Below, piece by piece: positions 31,501 to 43,934 of a stretch of DNA of 64,000 bases. The notes under the pieces were generated by a model. The model was not told the DNA's origin. It made no database searches and saw nothing but the letters and a program-made list of their open reading frames with translations. How positions within the stretch are numbered: the stretch's first letter is position 1; every line of letters begins with the position of its first letter. A program made the position numbers and the translations under genes. This DNA comes from Takakia lepidozioides (Eukaryota > Streptophyta > Takakiopsida > Takakiales > Takakiaceae). Where the stretch lies: contig CM060731.1 in assembly GCA_030704615.1 (NCBI GenBank), positions 9,734,001 to 9,798,000 on the forward strand. Reading direction: 5' to 3'.

Positions 31501-34500
31501 ATGCAGACCAAGAAGAGGAAGAGTGTTGCGATTTCCGCGCTAATGGAGAAGCCCAAGAAGCCCAAGAGCAAGCAAGTATCTGAGATCTCCTGTGAGGGCA
31601 CTGCCTCAGCGTCGGCAAAGATGAGTCATGACAACAGGGAGGTTGTGCTTGCAGCAGATTATATGGTGAGATCCCTCTGTGATGATTTTCATTTTCCCCT
31701 ACATGTCGTGAGGATGCTGTATACGGGTAAAAGTTTCTCAATTTTTAGTGATTAAGAGGCTGACCTATACTTCATCTGTCGCCAACAAGACAATGGATCA
31801 TTCGTTACTGAAGCTGTCTGAAATGCTCATGGGAGCGGTGGACTTGACCTGCAGCCTTTGGATACAACGTTGAGCAGGGGAGGTGCATCAGCCCGCTCAA
31901 AGAAGAAGGGCGCTAAATCTGGGAGGGCGAACGTTGCTGCTACAGATTTGTCAACGTCGACCAAAACAAATGTCATATACGTCGGACGTATACCTCATGG
32001 GTTTTATGAAGACCAGATGCGAGGTATTGAAGATTATTTCCCAGTCCCTTAAACGCTCGAGCAGTTGCTGCTATAGGACTGTGTACCTTGCTATGCCAGG
32101 CTGCGCTTGTTGATAGCTTTTCTTAGAGGACTTTGTGAAAAATGGTAGGGTGTGAAGAGAGGGAGGATTGGGGCATTCTAACTTTACATATTCCAGTTTT
32201 TCCAAAGGATGTGAAATAATGGTAACATAGGCATCCACTGATTTTGGCTGAAAGGAGCGTTTTTCCGGGATTGTGCTGTGGGGCAGGGTTTTTCGGCCAA
32301 TTTGGCACAATCAAGCGACTGCGACTATCACGCAATAAAAAGGTGTGTAACTCAGCTCATTAAATGAGCTGTCATGAGGTATTTTCTGAAGAAGGCACTG
32401 ATGTATAATCTATCAACTGCAGAAGACATCCTGAAAGTGGGGTTTATACTGCTGACTGCCCCCCTCTTCTGCTGGTCATCTCCTATCCGTTTTCTCTCTA
32501 TGTTTTTTACATGAACTTTGAACACGTCATGAAGTGGGTGGTTATGTTTTGATTGTCCTTTGACATGAGCTCAAAGTTGCTTTTGAGTGTTAAGACTTTG
32601 TATTTGTGGGGTGCGGTAATGTCCTGTCGTAGGTGCGCTGAGGATGAAACTTATACTGAACTTGTATTGGGTGTGCAGACGGGCAGGTCCAAGCACTATG
32701 CATTCATTGAGTTTGAGTCCTCTGAGGTGGGCACCTATCTTCACTCTCTTGGAGACTTGCACAAGTTGGGTGATTTTGGTTTTCAGCAGAGTAGGCAGCA
32801 CTGGGGGATTTCTGAGGTAATTTGCCTTGACACAGGCACTTAACAGTCCACACTTCCGTTACATTAACTTAGTTGCAGGTTGTATAATTTTGCTCCTTCC
32901 TTGCTTTGACACAGGCCACTTAATAGTCGGTGATTTATTGCAATATTTCCCAGGTGGCACCTATTGTTGCGGAAGCAATGCACAATTATCTATTGTTTGA
33001 GTCAATGCTCCAAGTTAAGTTGGTGCCCCTCGACAAGATTAACCCTCGTATGTGAGTCCCCATTAACCTGACCTGAATCTTCATCAGTCAACGTTGATTG
33101 CTCCCAATTTGGACAGATCTTTAATGTAGATTGAAAACTGCAAATACCAATTTTTATGTTTTACTACTGCCATTTGCAGTATATCTCACCAGGGTCCAAT
33201 GTAAATTTTATTCCAGTGGAGTTAACCTGGATGCCAGTGTTGACAGTCATTGTCTTGGGTGCTTGCCTATCATTCTTAATAACCAGCTATATACCCTAAA
33301 CGTACATGATAATTATGAGTGGAATTGTTTGGGGGGGGGTTACAAACAGGTGGGTGGGCGCAGGGCGAAAATTCAAGACAGTTGGCTGGCAACAACTCGA
33401 GCGTCAGCATCACAATCGGGTCAGTGTGAGAGAGATGGACATGCTCATAGACCTGTGTTTAGAGTAGTTTATGGAACCCTTAACTAAACAGTAAGTAGCG
33501 TCACTAGATTGTTGCACAGGTGAAACTTCTCAAGTATTACCCTGCTAATCCGTGCATGCCAGCAGACTACATAAGCTGTAGGGCAGTCAGTGCTGACATT
33601 TACCATACAGAGTAGTTGTGTTCATGGATGGGACTGAACCAGTTTTGGGATGACAGTTCCATCTCAATATGTTGGATACCTACTGTTTTTCAGTGCCATT
33701 TCTGTTACTCCTCAGATGATTGAATTGATGGTTCTAAAGTCTTTTCTTGTATCTCTTATCTCGAGTAGTTAGTACTGAGTTGGTCACTGTCATTGTTTCT
33801 TACAGTACCATGTAATTGCAGGATAGAACTCCTGAGGAGCAGCAGCGTCTGCTTGAGAGTTTGGTGAGAAAAGATCAGAGGCGTCGGGTAAAGCTTCAGG
33901 ATGCTGGCATCGACTATGACTACCCTGAAATTGTATGTGCTGCATTTTTCAAAGAACTATCCTCTGTACACTTGCTTTTAATGAGTCGCTTTGGCCCAAG
34001 TCGATGGTGTTTGGAGGACAGCAGTGCTTTTACTTCATTTCTACAATTTTGCCAGTCTGGCGATGGTTTTTGGGGGATGTCACTCTAATTTCTTGCAAAC
34101 CTCAGAAAGCCTGCCACCAGCCAATATTCTGGCAAAAGACTGAAAACCTGTCAGCTTTTGGCTATTGAAACGGGAAAAAGCTGGATTTGCCCCCATAGAG
34201 TTCTTGCAGCTGCCCTTTTCTCCCCGGTTTTGTGATACCCTTCCTGCTGAAGAGACTTTAGGTGCTGCATATATACGGCCCCATTCGAAGAGGTCAGATT
34301 GCAGAGACCAGCAAATGTTACAGTTTTGAAAGAAAGTGAGAAGTTGTTCCAGACCTCTTCATTGATACCGAGTGGCTGATATTTATGATCTGGAACACTT
34401 GACATTTCATTCTTGGCTGGGTTTACTACTTCTGTCATGAAGGATCTTGTAGCATCTGCTACGTGATGCTGCTTATGGACTCTGATTTTGCAAGCCTCAT

Positions 34501-34685
34501 TATCCTGATTTTACAAGGGTTCTTGTAATCCATATGACTGTCAAGCTAAGATTCTGTCTTATTTGTAGTCCTAAGACTGGTTAGGTTGGTGGATCGGCAC
34601 TCGTCTTTTGCAGAAAAATATCATCCCACCTGCACCCAAGAAGATCAAATTCAGCGATGAAGATGCGACGCCGGATGCCTCCTAG
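31501..34685 (+). CDS. NIFK/Nop15-like nucleolar RRM protein
   Basis: Eight exons with matching phases: 31501-31665, 31855-32023, 32287-32342, 32679-32726, 32954-33051, 33350-33419, 33822-33932 and 34614-34685, encoding 262 residues. One RRM spans about residues 93-170, with RNP2 'VIYVGRI' and RNP1-like 'KHYAFIEF', followed by 'EAMHNYLLFESMLQVKLVP'. The C-terminal part ('GRKFKTVGWQQLERQHHNR', 'AGIDYDYPEI', 'PPAPKKIKFSDED') matches plant homologues of human NIFK and yeast Nop15, which act in nucleoli in 60S pre-rRNA processing. The N-terminus is lysine-rich and probably a nuclear/nucleolar signal. Exon 6 is the least obvious; its frame was chosen by homology and phase. I start at the ATG at 31501. 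Confidence 0.9.
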
Positions 34686-37600
34686 CCCAATCGTACTCTG
34701 CTTGTGAGTCTTCCTGAAAGCATGCTATTCCAAGGATTGTGGAAGGTGTCACTAGTTCGAAGGGGTGTTATTGTTCTTACTCTGTTGTTGTTTTGACAAT
34801 ATTTGTCTGTATCAAAGGGAACTCCATTTGTAAGATGCTTAAGGACAGACAGAACTTGACAGAACTATGTGATTTCGTATACCGTCTAGTACAGAAAGCT
34901 CTGCTATGGGGGTCTTCTCAGGTTTCCTGCTCACCTACTCTGTTAACAGGAATTTTGACATGTGGGATTCTGGAGTGTTGATAATGCACTCTTTAGTCAG
35001 GAATGAACAAAAACTGACAGCACCCAGGCGGCATTGGTCCTGTGAGGGGTTTTTGTGTCCTCAGACTCTAGAGAAAAGCAGAAGTTATGTATCTTTGTTG
35101 GTCCATCACATTGCATAAAAAGTACTGCATGTCTTGCATTAGACAAGGTTGGAGTGTTCTCATACTTTCAGCATGGACTTGATGTGAGGAAGGTACCTGA
35201 CCTTGATTGCAGGCTGCGAACCTGTTTCCGTACTAGAAGGCATGTTACCATTGCATAGCCTGCTTTTTGACACTTTGCTTAGTGTCAGGAACTGCAATGT
35301 CTTGTTCCAGTTAATGAAAAAGAATTTGTTGAAAATCTACAACTTGATCTTATCTCAAGTAGGAAAGCTAAAGAATTGTACCCAGGCTGTTGTGTCCACT
35401 TATTCTTGATACTCACGGAGGGTTAAAAGGATGTCCATCCCAATTTGGTAGGAATGAACTTGGGATGGATCTTCTGTCCCAGTGATCCAAGTTCCCAGCA
35501 CAGCAATAATCTAGACAAAATCACAACAGTAGGATTTGGGTTGTCTGCCCACTTGGGTGCTGGTGGAGATGTTTATGTTGCATCTAAAGCTGTGAATGTA
35601 ACTCTATGAACACTATCAACTGTTCACAATCATGAGTTCAGGGACTAGGACAGCTCCATCGTCACTGAGTATTTGTGGTTGTGGTAGTGCTCTGAAGATA
35701 TCTTCAGTGCAAAAAAATTAGTGCAGTAAGGCTCCTAGTCGTTTAATGTAAGGTATAGGCCTCTGCACATGGTGGCAATCCATGTCATACGGGCAGTGTT
35801 GCAGGTCACACGCAGATACTGGGGAGAATTGGATTGTAGGTACCCAAATTTCTCTGGGAGAAAATCCTGGGAACAGTATCCGTTCCCAAACATGCCACAA
35901 AGGCAAAAACGAGTTTCGCTGCAATCCATATAACGTATGTTCAACCAGTTCTGCTGCAGAATTGGCAGAGCTGTGAGAGGCCCTGAATCTGAATCTGTTG
36001 TACTACTTGATCGACACCACCTTTGCGTTTTCTATAGAAGTTTGGGCAATTTCGTTTGAATGCCTCCTCGTTGATTATATCTTGTATTCCCTTTCTCTCA
36101 AGGTGTAGTAGACATCACCGAAACAAAACCTCCACCACTATTTTTAAGTGAGGACTCTAGGTTTAAGGTCAACGGTATTCCAGCATCTCGTATAGGCACA
36201 GTACTCAGTGTCAAGTGTGCAGCAATGGATTCTGGTTTGGATAGCATCGCCAGTGTCAATCTGGACAATCACAGACTTTTGTGCTGCACCGTTGGGTTGA
36301 TTTGGTGGGGCCAGCAACCTTTCACTCCCGTGCAGGACGGTGGTTATCTCAGTTACTGCCGGCTGACTGAGATCACCAGCGGCCTGCATAGATTCTATGC
36401 GCTTTGGAGTACATATTCAGATTCCATGCAACGTCTCTCACGTATGAACACCTACCACGCCGGCCTCGGCGGGGTCTTTCATTCGGACCATGCCCTGGGA
36501 ATCTTGGGAAGGTTCTCCAGTAGAGAGGTGATTTCGTGATTTCTTACACCAGTCTGCAGGCATCTGCACAGAGCCCATCAGATATGCCATGGACTATTCC
36601 AGAGGCGTCATAGCTTCCCTTCCCCTGGACCGTTACCGTCTTTGAGAAAATAATGAACTTCTAGGAGCTTGCCGGCTATGTACCTTATGTAGTGAGTGAG
36701 ATGACCAACAATATGGCGGGCTGCATGGTTTACGGTGAGCTTTGTCAGCTTATTAGGTGACGACTCAACCAAAGGCCCATCTCAGCTTGAAAGGTGGGAT
36801 GTGACTCGGGAAAGCCGCAGAGAGGCTCTGCACGCTGGCGGGCAGCAACGTACACTAGCGAATCCCAGAACATAGCGTAGAGAACTTCGCCAGAGCATGT
36901 TGGAAAAACGAGCATTCCTTGTCTTTGAACCTTGGTGTTCTCGCTCATTGCATGTTTACATCTCACCTTAATAATGCACCAGTATATCCCCTCCCAGCAT
37001 TGCACTAATCTACTGGTGAGGCGGATTACACTTCCTCCAACTACCCTTGTCTCTAGCTCCAACTCATACTGCCTGCTTCTTCTGCGTATGACTTTTCATT
37101 GTTATCCTAGAGCATGCATGATCTTGTCCATAATGAATTTGGGAGCTTATCATCCCAGGCAACAAGCGCCAAGACTCCGCTTCTTTCGACCCGAGTCTGC
37201 GGATCATGCCTGAGTATGTTGTATGGCTGGATGGAATATGCAAACAAGACATCATGTATGCACTCAAAAACTGTGATTTTCAAAGCACTCCAGACTCCGA
37301 TTGGGTCAAGTGTGCTGTTTTGGCATTTACTGCTTGACGCTTTTGTCAAGACGATTGCCACAACAATCAGAACCATAGCTCAGCGCGTATAATGTCGGCT
37401 GGTGTTGACAATGATGCAGACAACGTATACGGGGCAACTTGCCAGGTGCAATCTGTTATTACATTCCTTTTGCCCGCAACTGCTTCAAAAATGATAGGTG
37501 ACTGGCTGGGTCTTTTTCTGCAAACGACGATGGTTCTTAACGTCCGCAAGAAATTTGCTCTGATATATCGATGAGGGTCTGCCTGAAGTCACGATTGAGC

Positions 37601-40600
37601 CGAAGTTGTTTGCTCCAAGAATTTCTCGCTAATCGGTCCATATTCAAGGATAATCATAGTTCTCAACATGACCTCCCGATGTGTGGAGGCTCTTTCTCAT
37701 ATCGAGGAGAATGCGGATGTCCCCAGATGGAACTTACTGGCAGAATTGAAAGTTGGTATGATCCACAGGTATCGCTGACCAGTACGAGCACAGTCTATGA
37801 AGTACAAAAACATAGTAAAAACAAACCCACCAGATGAGGTTTGTTTTTTTCTTGACAAAGGAGGTATTCACTACACGTTGACTTGCTCGGGTGCCAGTGG
37901 AAAGCAAAGACCACAGATTCAAAATGTAATCCCCTCTAAGCATCTTGTCAAATGTCAAAGTCGTTGGGATGTCCATACCCACAATCTGTAGAGCAAGCTC
38001 CTCGAGAATCTGTAGAGGCCAACGAGAACAGTGTCTGGTTTGTCTCTTCAGGATTTCGATAATCTCATTGACTACTCCAAGTTCGTTCTTTCTGAATGTA
38101 TGTATTATGCGGTAGGCAGGATTTGAACGTAAGATCATATGAGGGTTTATCCAGCTGGGTGTTAAGCTTCTAGGACATGCTTGTGACCATGTCATCACTC
38201 TATGCAGCAGGGTTTAAGAATGGATCAGGGTTTTAGAAAGGGTGGTGCTAACGGATTTGAGGTAATTTCTTGGAACATGCATGAACGTTACGAGTTACGA
38301 GTTACGACCCATTTGACTCATTGCCGGAAAATCAGATTTGCAAGACCTGATTTCCACAGCCAGGATGGATTCATGTAGAGGGGAATCGATGCAGCCCACA
38401 AGGAGAGAAGTACTACAGCAGCGGGATATGAGGTGGGGTGGAGATGATGGTGGGTACAGCAGCACCAGAAATGGCAAGGAGGGTAGTCCATTTGGTCGGC
38501 TGCATTGAACTCATCAACGGTGGAGTCCTTGTGGAGCTATGGTGGCAACCGAAGAAACGGCAGCCACGACACTCGCACAGCACAACGACGCAGTGCGCAT
38601 GCCCAAATCAAGAGTGAATATATGCTCCGCTGCCAACGACGCATCATGACTGCACCACCACCCACAGCATGCGAGTGAAGCTTCGTCTCGCACCTCCCGA
38701 GAGGAGAGACCATGGCAGACTGCTCCCTCCTGACTAGTCCAATCACCGAAAGGATAGTCACGATCTCCTTTATTGCAAAGCACCTAGCAGGCCACGCGGG
38801 CCGCATGAATTTCCTCAGGTTGGGTCGGGTTCGGCGCCTGATCGGGAAACCTGCCTGGCTCTTGCAAGAAGTGGGTAGCTCCAAGGATTGCATTTCCCAG
38901 TCGAAATCGGATGTTGACATCGCATGCCGCACTTGTGTGTTGAGAGGTTGGCAGTGGAGAGCGGCCGGCGGCTTCACGCGCCGCACCGACGACATGCCTG
39001 GAAGCAGGCAGCAGGTACGTGTGCCATTCATGAATTCTGCTCATGGCAAGGCGATGCAACTTGTGATCATGCGTTTGTTTGTACCGACGTTGCGCCGCGT
39101 CCCTGCCACCATCGCATCGCTCCTCCCCAACAGATTCAAGAGAAGAATCGGAAGGTGGAATATTTGGTTCCAAGGCCGAGGCTCGCCATCTGTGAGCTGC
39201 GTCACGAGCTTCACGTTAGCACGATGTCTGCAACGGTACACGAGTACACTCACGAAGCCACACCCCACTCCACGGACATAATGAAAGCAAGTGTGACGAG
39301 TTGTACCGCGCACATTCTATTCTACTTTTCTCTGACAACGGTCAGATCCTGGTAGAATGATGGGCCAGCCGCCGCTCTTTCCTATTTGAAGTCAGCTTCA
39401 ACAATTTATTCCTGGTTTTTAGAAAAAATTGCATTCTGGATTGTTCAAGAGTAGGAATTTTCTTGGGATCAAGACGATCATCAGGAAAGCATTTCATCTC
39501 GGTTTGCATGTAGGCTGTTTGTAATTCAGAGTATAAATTTTGAATTGAAGTTTTCGATCTTGGCACGTTGAAAAGACCGTTGGGCCAGCTTCAAAATACT
39601 TGCTAGCCTACAGGTTATATATTGAGGCGGGCGGCACAAAGTCTGGCTACGCCATAAGCTTAGCTAGGGTAGGGATGACCTTGGGTTGAATCTCCCACCA
39701 GATCCCTGGCATCACATTGTCAGATTCCTTCATTGTCAACAGCCTGCAGGGACTGCATTTCCAGCTTTTGACTACTCTGGACAAGCCCTCTGGACAACCT
39801 CCGCCGCAAGCTTAGCTTCATTTATGACTCAACAATCAGTATAAACTCTTTCAAGATTACGCGTCATTGGAAAAACAACACCTGGAACTTGATTCTTTTC
39901 TTCGCAAAATGTGCATGCCGACCATCAACTTTTTCATTCTAGAGGTTCCATAGATTGTGCAGCAGGCCTGGAGAAGGATGGTTGGATGTAATGTAAGTAG
40001 CTGCACTCTGAATGACGCCATGAGATAGCGGAGAACGTCATCGTGATGAGGGATAGTTGGGTTATTTTAGCTCTAAACTATGAATGACGCCATGAGATAG
40101 AGTGGAACGTCATCGTTAAGAGCTAGTCTCTGACCCAACAATCATAAGTTAACTGCGACACGACGTTCTTTTCTACCGCCCACAAGAACTACACTACGCA
40201 GCTGCTTTTGATCTGCCACTAGGTACGTTACGAAAGTTACACATTAAGAAATTTCCTTCGAGACCTTGCCCCTCATCACCTCTGGGTTCAAATGAGCAGT
40301 TCATATCACTGCAGCGTCCTCAGTCTTGCCTCACCATCCAACTAGTCATTTCAAACAAACCAAAAAAGCAGGTCATTGCAAGCCCTGCCATATTTACAAG
40401 ATCGACCCGGAATCATAGGCAGAGATTGGTTCACTTGATCACCCTACAAGTACTTACCTGGGTTTGCAGTGTGTGGCTGTGATATCAGCAGCACGAACTG
40501 CAGCAAGACTGACGAAGCTATCCCATTCCCAAGAAACAAGAGGAAAGGGGCTGATGATTGTTCTGGAAATGGAGAGCCGCCACATGCTTCGCATTCGATC

Positions 40601-42821
40601 CTCACCCTTTCCATTTCTGGGGTCACGTGCAAGCATCTCAGCCCATACCTCCGCCCACATATAGCAAGGCTAGCAGAGGCATTTCTGGCGTTTGTGGGTT
40701 TGAGCCCGAGTGCACCACCGACTGAGCTCCGTCAATAAAATAAGACAAACTCCCAAAATGGAAGGACCGGCCGCCGTCCGCTCTGCCCGGCAAGACGGAC
40801 GGCTTCGGCACGCCAGCATCGTGCCAGAAGGAGGGCCACTGCACTGCACTCACAGCACCCGTGCGTTCCTTGCTGCCAGGCTGCTGCGAGCTACAGTCTG
40901 CCTGATGACAGCCTGCATCCCGGGTGCTGTTCCGGAGCTGAGCTGCTGCTTCCTTGTCGAGGCCGGGCGTGTAGATACATCTGTTAAGTTATGCAGGAGC
41001 TGCACTGACGGTGCCTCCATTGAATGGTGATGATCTGACGTGTCAAAGATATTACTTGTGAAGGAGAACGGTGTGTCGATGGAATGTGATGATGTGTGTT
41101 CGGTGGGGAGGTGGGTCCTCCTCGTGAGAATTTTGAGAAGAGTCATCAATCTCATCCGTGAAGACTTGTTGATTGGACATGGTGGTTGATGGGGGAAGCG
41201 AATTGTGTACACTTCACGTTTTTTGTAAGCCTTTGTGTGTTCAACGTTTGAATTTCAGCGGCGCCGAGCCACGTGGGTTACATGTAGAATGGCTCCTTCA
41301 ATGAGCCCCAAATGGCTCATAGCCAGGCTTCTGCAAATTATTAAATCTTTCACTCAATTTTGGGGTCTTCTACGTTTGCTACAGGGTTGATGACAATGCG
41401 GCCATCCAAGGTATGGGAGCCACGGTGGGCATGAGACATCATGGTCAAAGCATATTCCTGTCTTCGACCAACCGTTGCACTGTCCAACCATAAATGCACT
41501 GCTACATTCGTGTCGGCAGGATCCATGGAACTTGGGAAGGTAGAACTGTCCAAAAGGAGTTAACTTACTGCGAGCCTGCAGGACTCTCAGGTTTGCGTTG
41601 CTTCACACAAAGCCAGCAAACCCGAATGTAGGTACTAGTCTACCAGCTATCTGAATACATCACGATTCACAGTTTACAACGGCTCGCATGGGTCAGCAAA
41701 CTTGAAGTCCAATATTACATTCAAGGACAGCACACTACACTCTGATCCACAGCTCCATTTTCTCAGAAACGAAGTTGCTCCTTCGTAGTGGAGCTTTGTA
41801 GAGGCTCAGTTCTACTACCATGCTCTTGTACTACTACCACCTAAATATGCTCTTGTTTGTGATGGAACCCAGTTTCCAGAAGAAGAATACCCAGGAAATT
41901 AGTAGCTCATGGGTACATTAGAGGTGGAAGCTGTGTGTGTCTAAGAACCACCCTACCACTCTAAGTTCTGTACTGCAATGGACCTTCTTCTTTTTCTGTC
42001 GAGCAAAATCTCCCTAAGTATAACCTCCAAAGTTCGCAGCTGGAGAGGGGCGAGAAGCCCAAGAGTGAGGAAGCGCAGCCAAGTGGCTGCATGGCAACAT
42101 ACAGCGGCGGGCAACAGGTGCGGGCTGAGTCTGCAGGCAGGCGGGCGGACCCACGTTATCCACCCCCCTCTTCTGCTCGTGACGGCTGCACTTTCGCATG
42201 AGATTCCTCCCAACTACGGGATTCTCTCTCTTCCTCTCTCTCTTCGCTGGCCCTTCTCGGTTCAATCTACGCACATGTTGTGCTTCTCGCTCCCCCCGTG
42301 AATCTCCGCGCCACCCCCCCCTCAGTCGGCGCCCTGCCGGTTAATCCTTTGCAAATTTTGCACAATCCGCTAAATTAACACTGGTCCCATAACAAGTCAA
42401 TCCTTTTTATATGAGAAACAATGCACAAACTCGGAAAGTCAGCTGCCTGCGGGGGAGCGTTGGAAAGTTGGTGGGAAAAGCGCAGCGTGGCGATTAGCGC
42501 GTAGCGAGCCGCATTGAGACATGCCTTGTGTTTGCTGTGCTTTCTTGCGCGGTCCGCCCCCCCTACCGATTCGCATTGTCTCTTTCCCTACCCTTTTACG
42601 TCCCTTGGGAAACAATTCAAAATTTCTTCTTCGACCAAAATAAGGCTATCGGGTACGAGATGACCTACGTGCATGCGACACAACCCATTTAACTGTTTAC
42701 ATTCATCCATCTAGACGTCGAGAAATCGTCCATCCACGATCCGGGCTTGATTTACATCCACGTTCATCCAGAGCTCGTTACCTGCGCGGAGCCGCGGTTA
42801 GACTCGGCGGTGAGAGGGAAT
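34686..42821. other. Long stretch without recognisable genes
   Basis: About 8.1 kb between the RRM gene and the ADC upstream region. Overlapping ORFs of 100-190 codons on both strands at 38.5-39.3 kb sit in a GC-richer patch. One starts at ATG 38712 in a good context (ACCATGGC), but no translation shows a family motif. A duplicated TGACG/CGTCA unit lies at 40013-40112. Purine/pyrimidine-rich sequence at 42.0-42.3 kb probably belongs to the distal ADC promoter. Confidence 0.4.
40013..40112. repeat. Duplicated TGACG...CGTCA unit
   Basis: Two nearly identical ~36-bp segments, starting TGAATGACGCCATGAGATAG (the first from about 40010, the second from 40081), lie ~72 bp apart. In each, TGACG (40013, 40085) faces an inverted CGTCA (40036-40040, 40108-40112). 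TGACG is the core of as-1/TGA-bZIP binding sites. The second unit is also flanked by the inverted pair tagctct/agagcta (about 40068-40074 and 40119-40125). It is 3.8 kb from the ADC start, so any link to a gene is open. Confidence 0.55.
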
Positions 42822-43072
42822 GGCGACAAGAAAGGCGCCAATTCAGAGGCGTAGGAGAAAGCCCTAAGCGGCTGGCGAAGGGGAGGGCGCCAGGTGGCGG
42901 CCTAGGAGGCACGCCGGTGGGGTGAAGGGTGGCGCCCCAGCGGGCGCGGGCGACCCGGCGACAAGCGTTGTAGGAAGGCGGAGGGCCGCCCCCGCCCGCC
43001 CGGCCCTGCCCGGCCTTGGGCTGCATCGCACGAGCCAGGCTCCATCTTCTCGGGAGGGCACGCTGCCCCTCG

Positions 43073-43078
43073 TATAAA
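43073..43078 (+). promoter_or_regulatory. TATA box candidate for ADC
   Basis: TATAAA lies after a very GC-rich stretch (42780-43030). It is the only good TATA box before the coding region and would place transcription start near 43105, about 830 bp before the ADC start codon. Confidence 0.55.
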
Positions 43079-43934
43079 CATCGGCCGCGCTCTTGCCTTG
43101 CACCTCATCGCTTGGAGAGTTTGGTTTCTTGAGCCTCGCAGGCCTTGGCCCTTGCCTTGCTAGGATTTTCGTGGTGGTGGGGCTTCCGCAGTTACTCGCA
43201 ATTGTTCTTTGTCTGCTCTGTTAACGGAGGTGTGGGTTTTCTTTGGCAAAGTAGAAAGGCGTTGTTTGGGATCCCCATCGGTGTCTTGTGACTCTTGCTT
43301 GACACAAACCTGTTCTGTATTGATTGGGTGTCTCTTGGGCTGGGGACTATTTTCACTCTCATTTGGAACGGGTGCTTTCTTGAATCTTGCCGTCTTGCTT
43401 TTGATTAGGGTGGGACAGTCTGAAGCTTGAACGTAATTTTTTGTGTTCTGGGTTTTAGAGCACGTCGGTGGGCTGGGTGAAAATTCTGTGCCTGCGGGTG
43501 GTGTGGGGTTTGTTTGCCCGTTCAATCAAATCGAGCTTGCTTTCTTCTGTGGCTCTTTTAAAGCTGATCGTTCGGGCGCAATTCTGGGGTTTTAGAGGTG
43601 GGCGACACTCAGCAGTGGGGTTCCTGTGGGAGGGGTTTGTGCGATTCTGTGTTCTTTTCAGAGAGTAACTGATTGGAGTCTGTGAGCGTGTAATAGTTTG
43701 GTTCTGTGTCACGGGGTGTACGGGTCCACTGCCAAACATTTCTTCCCTCTAAAGATAGCCCTGCTGGCGACATCCTTGTTGCAGCAGCAAGTCGTTTCTA
43801 TCTCATCGTCTTTGGTTTTGTTCATTGAACTTTTAGAAAATTGATTCAACACCAGTCGAGCCGAGGCTCCGGCCTCGGCTTCTTGCTAGAAGCGTGCTTT
43901 GCAGAATTCTATATCTAAGCCCCAGAAAGAAAAG
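43079..43934 (+). promoter_or_regulatory. Long ATG-free ADC leader
   Basis: No ATG in any frame occurs from 42822 to the ADC start codon at 43935, a run of 1,113 nt that includes the whole predicted leader. Splice-like signals exist, such as 'ttcttttcag' near 43657 and 'gtgctttgcag' ending at 43902, so part of it may be an intron. I cannot decide this from sequence alone. The leader is T- and G-rich and ends in a short purine-rich run before the start codon. Confidence 0.6.
43859..43880 (+). promoter_or_regulatory. GC-rich hairpin with UNCG-type tetraloop in ADC leader
   Basis: AGCCGAGG (43859-43866) pairs perfectly with CCTCGGCT (43873-43880). The enclosed CTCCGG adds one C-G pair and leaves a UCCG tetraloop, that is c(UNCG)g on a 9-bp stem. 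RNA hairpins of this class are unusually stable. The stem ends 54 nt before the ADC start codon, where it could slow scanning ribosomes if it is retained in the mature transcript. Confidence 0.6.

Noticed and set aside
38537-39281. Overlapping 164- and 189-codon ORFs on opposite strands
   Set aside because: A GC-rich patch lengthens ORFs in several frames at once. No frame shows a domain or spliced partner.
42778-43108. Pro/Gly/Arg-rich minus-strand ORFs upstream of ADC
   Set aside because: Composition-driven open frames in a very GC-rich promoter, low in complexity and without motifs.
43899-43934. In-frame N-terminal extension of arginine decarboxylase by 12 codons
   Set aside because: It would begin with TTG. 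The first ATG is at 43935, and it matches the usual plant ADC N-terminus.
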